Assembly: GCA_016180065.1 (NCBI GenBank)
Contig: JACPBY010000003.1
Location: forward strand, 1 to 63,782
Reading direction: 5' to 3'
Source of the DNA: Candidatus Woesearchaeota archaeon
GTDB taxonomy: Archaea > Nanobdellota > Nanobdellia > Woesearchaeales > UBA10216
DNA length: 63,782 bases
Below are positions 57,678 through 63,782 of the stretch, in pieces. Every line of letters begins with the position of its first letter. The stretch's first letter is position 1. The notes below the pieces were generated by a model. It was given only the letters and a program-made list of their open reading frames with translations, was not told where the DNA came from and ran no database searches. The translations under genes were made by a program, and so were the position numbers.

Positions 57678-58286
57678 TTAGCTTCCGCCTTTTGCGTCCT
57701 TCTGCACAAAGTCCATCACACCCGACAGCTTGTGGGCAAGAACCTCACCGGTTCCGGCATCTATCTTAATGTTAAGGACATTAAACGCTGATGTTATGTA
57801 AGTAATGTTCCACACAGGCCTGATGGCTTTGGCAGCGTTTCGTTTTTTGGTTTGCCTATCGCTGGCAACCGCAAATATCTCCTCCTCACCCAACGGCTGC
57901 AATATTGCTATTATCCTGCTTGCTTCTTCGCCATGATAAGCCCTGTTCCGCACATCCTCTGCAGTCCTCATGCTGCCAAGGATGCCAACATTGACCTTCC
58001 CGGGCTCAAGCGCAGGAAGCTCCCTGCCCTTCTTGAACGCCTGCTCCCCTGCTGCTTTCCGGCTTCCTGCTGAGCTGAAAGTGGTAAAGGTGTCATCGTC
58101 TTTATCATAGTAACTCAGCAGCCACTCGTTCTGGTGGGAGTAAAGCTCGCCTGCGTTACCTGCCATGGTGAAAATGCTTGACAAATAAGCCGATTTGTTT
58201 GACTTTCTCCATTCACAAAAATCTGAGCTGCCCTCAACCGCTTCAACAAGCTCAGATAATGCAGAATCAGGAGTTGCCTTTTCCAT
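57678..58286 (-). CDS. Hypothetical protein
   Basis: The 202-residue protein starts at ATG 58286. It is not recognised. The middle has a mixed pattern (KVNVGILGSMRTAEDVRN) and the end has strand/helix alternation with DAGTGEVLAHKLSGVMDF, similar to PepSY-type folds. No signal peptide. The divergent permease-methyltransferase gene lies next to it, and their promoters share 58287-58430. Confidence 0.55.
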   Translation of the reverse strand: MEKATPDSALSELVEAVEGSSDFCEWRKSNKSAYLSSIFTMAGNAGELYSHQNEWLLSYYDKDDDTFTTFSSAGSRKAAGEQAFKKGRELPALEPGKVNVGILGSMRTAEDVRNRAYHGEEASRIIAILQPLGEEEIFAVASDRQTKKRNAAKAIRPVWNITYITSAFNVLNIKIDAGTGEVLAHKLSGVMDFVQKDAKGGS

Positions 58287-58430
58287 TTTCCCGGCCTTTT
58301 TTGCTTTCAACTGCCAAACCACCTGAAAGCATTGCAAACAGGAAAGTTTAAAATGCTTTTGGAAAAAGATAAAAGATTAAAAACAGTGCCATTGCCTCAT
58401 TTACAATCAATTGCTTGGAAAAAGAGGAGA

Positions 58431-60410
58431 ATGACTGAGCCGGAACAGGCAGAACTGGAACTAAGCGGGGCGCCCAAAAAGGAAGCCATGCCAGCGCCTA
58501 AGCAGGCATTTGGCTACTGGGCAGTCCTTTCATTGTCCCTTGGCTCCATTGCAGGCACTACAATGTTCCTTGGAGCAGGAATAGGAGCAAGGCACTCAGG
58601 CAACCTGCTGCTTGCTGCATGGCTTGCTGTTTCGGCAATTGCATTATACATCGCTGCGTGCTTTGGCGAGCTGGCAAGCACATTCCCAAAATCCGGAGGC
58701 GCTTACGAGTATGCAAAGCAGGCGTATGGCCGGTTTTTGTCGTTCATGCTGGCATGGGCAGCATGGCTTCTGGGCAGCACAGCCGTTGTCGTGATGATAG
58801 TGGGAGCAACCGGCGCGTTGCTTCCGGGATTGTCAGATTTCCACCAATTCCTCCTAAGCGTTGGAATAATAGTTACCATGAACGCAATCGCATACATGGG
58901 CATTGAAGCAAGCTCGATGATGCTTATCGGCTTTGCAGCCATCATGGTAGCGGTGCCAATTGTGATAATAGCAAAGGGCATTCCTGCAGTCAACTGGCAA
59001 AACTTCACTCCTTTCTTCACCCATCCCATCAGCAGCATAATGATAACCAGCTTTTTCCTCGTTGAGAGCTACTTTGGCTGGGAAGGCGCAACATACCTTG
59101 CAGAGGAAACCCGCAACGCAAGAAAAACAATACCAAAAGCTCTGCTGCACGCTACCCTTGCCATTGCCCTGCTGGGATTCCTGCTAATGCTGACAGTCCT
59201 TGGCTTAATACCCTGGCAGCAGCTGAGCGAAAAAACCGAGCCGCTTAGCGAGGTTGGACGGATGCTTTTCAGCGAAAAAGTAAGAATGGCAGTCAGCGCG
59301 GGGGTGTTCCTGGCACTTCTCGGGGCCGCAGCAAGCGGCGTTGTGTCACTGCCGAGGCTGCTGCTTGCCCTTGCAAGGGACAGGCTGTTCCCGGGACAGT
59401 TCAAGTCGCTGCATATAAGGTTTAACACGCCATCCAACGCAATACTTTTCCAGACAGTAGCCCTTGTAATGCTTCTCCTGCTTGGCTTTTCCAATTACGA
59501 AACACTGCTTGGCATGATGATACCTGTTGGTGCCATAATGTACACAGCAGTGCTGCTTGCAGTCCTCCTGCTAAGGGCAAAATATCCGGACATTGAACGG
59601 CCATTTAAAGTTCCCCTCGCAAGAATAGGAGTGCCGGTTGCAATCCTTTTCCTTTCTGTAACAGTGGTAGCATGGGCACTGAACGCTGAAGGCTCGCTCA
59701 GGCTGCTCCAGCTGAGCTTTTACCTCCTGGCACTGGGGCTTCCGCTCTACCTGCTGGTTGAGCTCTACTATGACCCTAAAATGATAATGCAAGCCAGCGA
59801 CCTGTTTGCATACCTTACGCTGCTGACAGAAAAATTCACTTTTTCCAAAAAAATGAGGAAGGAGATTTTCGGCTTTCTTGGAGACCTGCAAGGAAAAACA
59901 ATCCTGGAATTCGGCTGCGGGGTTGGCAACCTGACCCTTGAAGTTGTGAAGATGGCAGGGCTGAAAGGGAAAGTTTATGCCACGCACTTCTCAAAAAACA
60001 ACCTCAAAATAACAGGAAAAAGGGTTAACAGCCTTAAATGGGGCACAGAGACTCCGCTGGGCAGGGTTGAGCTGCTGCACGATGAGGAAATGTTCAGAAG
60101 GGTGCATCCAAGCATCACTTACGCAGATGCCGTAGTAAGCGTAGGCATGCTCAGCTACATCCATGACATGGAAAAAGTGCTGAAGGAGATGTGGGCAATA
60201 CTGCCCTCTGGAGGAAAGGTCTGCTTCACAGACTACACTGACTTTTTCCACGTGCTGCCAAACGTGGAATGGCTCTCAAACGAAAAAAAAATAGGGGAAA
60301 TATTCCGAAATGCAGGCTTTGCAGTAAGGGTGGTAAAGATAAAAGGGCTGCTCTGGAACAGGATATTCCTCTACGGCGTTAAAGCAAAGGAAAGCATGGC
60401 GTTTGTTTGA
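58431..60410 (+). CDS. APC-family amino-acid permease fused to SAM methyltransferase
   Basis: The 659-residue protein starts at ATG 58431 behind AAGAGGAGA. Residues 20-460 are a 12-segment APC permease (AGTTMFLGAGIGARHSG, GELASTFPKSGGAYEYAKQAY, FGWEGATYLAEETRNARK, DRLFPGQFKSLH). From about residue 465 the chain turns soluble, and residues 480-650 form a Rossmann methyltransferase with SAM motif ILEFGCGVGN (about 491-500), the motif-II/III region and SYIHDMEKVLKEMW. The reading frame is continuous through the join. Joining a transporter to a methyltransferase is unusual and suggests methylation of the imported substrate or of a product. Function unproven. Confidence 0.85.
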   Translation: MTEPEQAELELSGAPKKEAMPAPKQAFGYWAVLSLSLGSIAGTTMFLGAGIGARHSGNLLLAAWLAVSAIALYIAACFGELASTFPKSGGAYEYAKQAYGRFLSFMLAWAAWLLGSTAVVVMIVGATGALLPGLSDFHQFLLSVGIIVTMNAIAYMGIEASSMMLIGFAAIMVAVPIVIIAKGIPAVNWQNFTPFFTHPISSIMITSFFLVESYFGWEGATYLAEETRNARKTIPKALLHATLAIALLGFLLMLTVLGLIPWQQLSEKTEPLSEVGRMLFSEKVRMAVSAGVFLALLGAAASGVVSLPRLLLALARDRLFPGQFKSLHIRFNTPSNAILFQTVALVMLLLLGFSNYETLLGMMIPVGAIMYTAVLLAVLLLRAKYPDIERPFKVPLARIGVPVAILFLSVTVVAWALNAEGSLRLLQLSFYLLALGLPLYLLVELYYDPKMIMQASDLFAYLTLLTEKFTFSKKMRKEIFGFLGDLQGKTILEFGCGVGNLTLEVVKMAGLKGKVYATHFSKNNLKITGKRVNSLKWGTETPLGRVELLHDEEMFRRVHPSITYADAVVSVGMLSYIHDMEKVLKEMWAILPSGGKVCFTDYTDFFHVLPNVEWLSNEKKIGEIFRNAGFAVRVVKIKGLLWNRIFLYGVKAKESMAFV

Positions 60411-60433
60411 AATTCGCCTTCGAAGGCGAATTT
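60410..60433. terminator. Perfect palindrome between convergent genes
   Basis: AAATTCGCCTTC (60410-60421) is followed at once by its reverse complement GAAGGCGAATTT (60422-60433), a perfect 24-base palindrome. It overlaps the last base of the permease stop codon. It sits between that gene and the converging vapC, so it may act as a bidirectional terminator. Confidence 0.55.
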
Positions 60434-60460
60434 CAGGTTTCGCTACGAACGAGGCTAACC

Positions 60461-60880
60461 TTACCTTCCTGCTTCAGCCAAGGAAATGCGCCTCAGCTCC
60501 TTTACTTTGTCAAAATCGGAATCGTCAGTTATGATTTCTCTTTCGCCGTTAAGGATGGCGGTTGCGGCGTGGATGGCATCGCGGGGCTTTAAAGAATACC
60601 TTCCGGAAAGTTCTGCCGCTATCTTGATAACAGCTGTGGTTGCGTCGCTTATTTTTAGATTTGGAAAAGTTAAAATTGCATTCCCTTTGCTTAATGCTTC
60701 TGCAAAAGGCAATTCTTTCCTGCAAGCCCAGATAACCTCATCCCAAGTCAGAATTGAGGTAGAGGCAGGAATTTTTTTAGTGACAATCTTCTCAAGCATG
60801 GCTCTGGCATAAACCCCTTCAGGATTTGCAGGGTTTTCCAGCACAGCATAAACAAATACGTTTGTATCAATGTAAGCCAT
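60461..60880 (-). CDS. vapC: PIN-domain toxin VapC
   Basis: The 139-residue protein has the PIN-domain acidic residues: D in MAYIDTNVFVYA, E in WDEVIWACRKE, D in KPRDAIHAATAI and D in ITDDSDFDKV. VapC toxins cleave specific RNAs such as tRNA. Start at ATG 60880, overlapping the upstream VapB by 14 bases, the usual coupling. It is likely neutralised by VapB. Confidence 0.92.
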   Translation of the reverse strand: MAYIDTNVFVYAVLENPANPEGVYARAMLEKIVTKKIPASTSILTWDEVIWACRKELPFAEALSKGNAILTFPNLKISDATTAVIKIAAELSGRYSLKPRDAIHAATAILNGEREIITDDSDFDKVKELRRISLAEAGR

Positions 60881-61133
60881 ACTCTTCCTCGTACTGCTCC
60901 TCAATCACTTTCTTAATCCACTTTGCCCCGCCTTTTTCCTTAATGTTTATTTTCCTGCTGGTATTGCAGAATTCCTCAACAATCTGCTCAGGCGTCTTGG
61001 CAGGCCTGATGACCACTTCATTCTCCCTAGCCTCAAAAGCTATCTCAGTGCCTTCCCTGAGGCCAAACTGCTCCCTTATGTCCTTGGGCAGCACAACCTG
61101 CCCCCGGGCTCCAACAGTCCTTTTCACCAGCAT
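60867..61133 (-). CDS. vapB: SpoVT/AbrB-type antitoxin VapB
   Basis: The 88-residue protein has an N-terminal AbrB DNA-binding fold (VGARGQVVLPKDIREQFGLREGTEI) and a C-terminal VapC-binding tail (KKVIEEQYEEEYG). Start at ATG 61133 with GGTGG upstream; the TTG at 61139 is an alternative. An inverted repeat just upstream (61187-61218) beside a TATAAA element is a candidate autoregulatory site. Confidence 0.92.
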   Translation of the reverse strand: MLVKRTVGARGQVVLPKDIREQFGLREGTEIAFEARENEVVIRPAKTPEQIVEEFCNTSRKINIKEKGGAKWIKKVIEEQYEEEYGLH

Positions 61134-61186
61134 TTCCAACCACCTTCACCACAGCAGCAGTTGATGTTGCAGCCGCAACAGCCAAA

Positions 61187-61218
61187 ATTCATACTTGCTA
61201 ATCAGAAAAAGTATGAAT
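61187..61218. promoter_or_regulatory. Inverted repeat at the vapBC promoter
   Basis: ATTCATACTT (61187-61196) and AAGTATGAAT (61209-61218) are perfect reverse complements. On the reverse strand they follow TTTATATA (61221-61229), so a bound VapB/VapC complex would block transcription start. Such operators are usual for AbrB-type antitoxins. Confidence 0.6.
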
Positions 61219-61238
61219 TTGTATATAAATTTTCTGAT

Positions 61239-61889
61239 TTATCTGCTGGCTTCCGCCTGCCTTTCAAGCTCGAGTTTCTTGCTTATTGCCTGGCTGTTCG
61301 GGCTCCTGTAGAACGCGTTGCTGATTTCGTCAGTAAGTGCTTCCGTGAATGTCTTCTTGTTGTTGAAGGACTTTGCCATTGAGCCCTGGACGAACTGCTT
61401 CAGCGCAATGTCAACCCTTCTCTGGGGGGCACAGTCAACTGCTTTTGGATATCTTGCACCGCCATACTCTATGCTGACAATCTCTTCCCTTGGAGCTGCA
61501 TTTTCAACAGCCTCAACAAGGACCTTAACAGGGTTTTGCTTTGTCTTCTGCTCGAGGGCAGTGAGAACCTTCTCCACAGTCCTGTAAGCCTGTGCTGCCT
61601 TTCCATTAATTGTGTAAGAAGAGATGGTGTGCTTCTTGCCCCTGTGCCCAGGCACCATGAGCTTGTTAATAAGCCGCTCGACGATGGTTATCTTTGACTT
61701 GTAAAACCTCTGCTTTGCATACCTGGCTCCGGTCCTTGGCACAATAACCGGCTTGATGGTAATGTAGCTGATAAGCCCGGCATCTTTGACAGCTATGCCG
61801 TCAACAGGCCACTTTCCGAACATCCTGATTCCGGATGCCTTCTGCTCTTTCGGTTCCTCAACAACTGCTTCCGCGCTTTGTTCAGACAT
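61239..61889 (-). CDS. rps7: 30S ribosomal protein S7
   Basis: The 216-residue archaeal S7 has the family's blocks (VPRTGARYAKQRFYKSKITIVERLINKLM in part, GHRGKKHTISSYTI, VEAVENAAPREE, APQRRVDIALKQF). The N-terminal 25 residues are an acidic extension. It assembles the small subunit head. EF-2 lies upstream on the same strand (45-base gap), reversing the usual S7-then-EF-2 order of the str operon. Confidence 0.96.
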   Translation of the reverse strand: MSEQSAEAVVEEPKEQKASGIRMFGKWPVDGIAVKDAGLISYITIKPVIVPRTGARYAKQRFYKSKITIVERLINKLMVPGHRGKKHTISSYTINGKAAQAYRTVEKVLTALEQKTKQNPVKVLVEAVENAAPREEIVSIEYGGARYPKAVDCAPQRRVDIALKQFVQGSMAKSFNNKKTFTEALTDEISNAFYRSPNSQAISKKLELERQAEASR

Positions 61890-61934
61890 TTTGTTTCAAC
61901 TTTGATGGTAAAACAAGGTGTTTATAAAGCTTGC

Positions 61935-63782
61935 TTATTCCTCATGCGCCGGCATGGCAATGCCTTCGATAAGCTTTAGTCCCTTCCTGTCCCTTATCTG
62001 CTGTGCGACTTTTTCCTGAAGCTCAAAAGGCAGCTTCTCAAACAGCTGGTCAACAACGTAGAAACTGCCTCGGCCTTCGGTAGAAGAGCGCAGGTCAGAT
62101 GTCAGGCCAAACGTCTCAGCAACAGGAAGCTTGGCCTTCACGCTAATCATCTCGCCTTCGTGGCTCATCTCAAGGAGCTGGCCCCTCCTGTTCTGAACGA
62201 GCTTTGAAATCGCGCCCATGTAGTCCTGGGGCGCGTCAATCTGCAGGATTTGGACAGGCTCAAACATCACGGGCCCGGCGTTAAGCATGGCTCCCCTGAT
62301 AGATTCCCTCACTGCCGGCAAAATCTGGGCAGGGCCGCGGTGGATAGCATCCTCGTGAAGCTTCATGTCAGCAAGGTATGCTATGACCCTGACGCAAGGC
62401 TCCCTTGCAATCGGACCAAGCTTCATGACATTATCAAAAGCGTCCATAACCATGTCAATGACCTCTCCGATGTGAACCTGGCCCCTTGTAAGGTCTATGA
62501 ACATGTTGCCCTCAAAAGTCTCCTTGACTCTCCTTGTAACCTTGCTATCCATACCCGCTGCTTCAAGCTTGGCCCATATTGCCTCCTCTTTCTTCTTGAA
62601 CCTCAATGATGAAGAGATATCCCCCCTCCTGAAAAGCTCAGCATAAGCTTCAGGCAGGGGCTCAACTTTTATGTAGAACTTATTGTGCTTGTTCGGGCTT
62701 TTGCCCTCAAACTCTGCAGAAGGCTTTGATATGGCCTCGCGGTAAACAACTATGGGCTGGGAGGTTTTGACCTCAACGCCCTTTTCAGTGAAAATGCGAT
62801 TCTCAATAACTTCCAGGTGCAGCTCGCCCATACCACTGATAAGGTGCTCGCCGGTTTCCTCATCAATCTCAACAACAAGGGTAGGGTCCTCTTTGCTGAC
62901 CTGCCTTAAGACCTCTACAAGCTTTGGAAGGTCGCTTGGCCTTTTTGCCTCAATAGCCTTTGTAACAACAGGCTCAAAGATATGCTTAATGGCCTCAAAA
63001 GGCTCAATGTCAGGAACCGAGCTGGCGGTTTCGCCTGAAAAAACGCCTCGCAGGCCAACAAGCCCAATAACATTTCCGGCTGCAAGCTCTTCCACCTGCT
63101 CCCTCTTTGGGCCGTTTGAAACAAAAACCTGCTGCGCCCTGGCCTGCTTCTTTGCCCCTATGAGGTAAAGGTCCTGCCCCTGCCTGACCGTGCCTGAGAA
63201 CAGCCTTCCAACAGCAACCTCGCCTGCGTTCTTGTCAATGACGATTTTCGTGCAGACAAAAATCACAGGCCCGTTTGGGTCGCAGCTGATAAGCGCTTTG
63301 CCCACCTCACTTTCAACCTCGCCATGCCAGAGCTTGGGTATCCTGTAAGCCTGAGCCTGCTTCGGGTTTGGATGGAGGGCAATGGACATATTGAGCACAA
63401 TCTTATGGAGCGGCGCTTTCTTAGCCAGCTCCTTAATCCTCTCCTCCTGCCCCTGCGCATCTGAATAAGTTTCAATAACATCCTTGAAAGACAAGCCTGT
63501 TGCCTTCATGTACGGAACTGACAAAGCCCATTTGTGGAACGCTGAGCCAAATGAAACTGAACCGGTGTTTACATCAATCTGCCACTTTTCCTTGAATTCC
63601 GGCTCAGCAAGGTTGCTTATCAGCTTGTTAACGTGCGTTATTATCTTAAGAAACCTTTCCTGCATCTTGTCGGGCGTAAGTTTGAGTTCCCTAAGCAGCC
63701 GGTCAACCTTGTTTATGAACAGCACAGGCCTGACCCTCTCCTTCAGCGCCTGCCTAAGGACTGTTTCGGTTTGGGGCATGAC
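61935..63782 (-). CDS. fusA: Elongation factor 2 (partial, N-terminus beyond window)
   Basis: The visible 615 residues lack the G1-G3 motifs but contain NKVD (GTPase motif G4), domain II with SGMGELHLEV (domain III), and domain IV with the diphthamide loop HEDAIHRGPAQ, whose His is intact. Near the end PVAETFGLTSDLRSSTEGRGSF is the domain V signature. EF-2 drives ribosome translocation. The gene continues off the right edge. Archaeal type; the intact loop implies diphthamide is made despite the shortened Dph2 in this window. Confidence 0.97.
   Translation of the reverse strand, partial: VMPQTETVLRQALKERVRPVLFINKVDRLLRELKLTPDKMQERFLKIITHVNKLISNLAEPEFKEKWQIDVNTGSVSFGSAFHKWALSVPYMKATGLSFKDVIETYSDAQGQEERIKELAKKAPLHKIVLNMSIALHPNPKQAQAYRIPKLWHGEVESEVGKALISCDPNGPVIFVCTKIVIDKNAGEVAVGRLFSGTVRQGQDLYLIGAKKQARAQQVFVSNGPKREQVEELAAGNVIGLVGLRGVFSGETASSVPDIEPFEAIKHIFEPVVTKAIEAKRPSDLPKLVEVLRQVSKEDPTLVVEIDEETGEHLISGMGELHLEVIENRIFTEKGVEVKTSQPIVVYREAISKPSAEFEGKSPNKHNKFYIKVEPLPEAYAELFRRGDISSSLRFKKKEEAIWAKLEAAGMDSKVTRRVKETFEGNMFIDLTRGQVHIGEVIDMVMDAFDNVMKLGPIAREPCVRVIAYLADMKLHEDAIHRGPAQILPAVRESIRGAMLNAGPVMFEPVQILQIDAPQDYMGAISKLVQNRRGQLLEMSHEGEMISVKAKLPVAETFGLTSDLRSSTEGRGSFYVVDQLFEKLPFELQEKVAQQIRDRKGLKLIEGIAMPAHEE

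Noticed and set aside
1..63782. Bacterial contamination, because of FabI, LspA and LeuBCD.
   Set aside because: These genes are interleaved with archaeal genes and share their promoters, spacing and base composition.

Overview
The window is archaeal. It carries a thermosome, aIF1A, ribosomal proteins S7, S8e and L37e, an Sm-like protein, a histone-fold protein, an archaeal-type GluRS, EF-2 with the diphthamide histidine, a TYW1 enzyme and a Dph2 homologue. Many genes look leaderless, with an archaeal TATA element (TTTAAAT-like) about 25 nt before the start codon; others have GGTG or GAGG ribosome sites. Several genes are bacterial in flavour (FabI enoyl reductase, LspA signal peptidase II, LeuBCD), and there are many hypothetical and very large surface proteins. 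Dph2 is shortened and the histone is minimal. Together these suggest a small-genome archaeon of the DPANN type. I infer this from gene content and cannot name the lineage.

Layout. 1-233: an Lrp/AsnC regulator cut by the left edge. 373-11027: eleven tightly packed plus-strand genes that look like one operon. They include a J-domain protein, an excisionase-like winged-helix protein, a MoxR-type AAA+ ATPase, two tandem paralogues with a shared N-terminal motif, and a 728-residue protein with an HExxH motif and a von Willebrand A domain. This is the best candidate for an undescribed intracellular system. 11120-16454: an SPFH membrane protein, a DUF3467 protein, the thermosome, FabI, and a gap that may encode a structured RNA. 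16461-19385 (minus): a tiny histone, GluRS and a nuclease-like unknown, with a palindromic element between them. 19595-23213: leuBCD plus an unknown gene. 23200-27165: TYW1, an abnormal tRNA gene, truncated dph2, sppA, aIF1A and a membrane protein.

27176-51152 is almost wholly minus strand and mostly concerns the cell surface. It has LspA, a 1048-residue surface protein, an HhH-GPD glycosylase, S8e, and then a five-gene secreted operon. Read from its 5' end, the operon encodes a low-complexity secreted protein, a 1362-residue Cys-rich secreted protein with a nuclease-toxin-like C-terminus, a small A+T-rich cytosolic protein (candidate immunity protein), a lipobox lipoprotein and a 3757-residue subtilisin-family protein. 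This looks like an archaeal polymorphic toxin/immunity and surface-attack locus.

51515-63782: an Lrp regulator, lsm-rpl37e, a broken serine protease, and a 1.15-kb insertion with a TumE-like toxin-antitoxin pair flanked by a 62-bp repeat of the dcd 3' end. Nucleotide-metabolism genes follow (dcd, a dNMP kinase-like gene, tmk), then gene remnants, an amino-acid permease fused to a methyltransferase, VapBC, rps7 and EF-2 (cut by the right edge).
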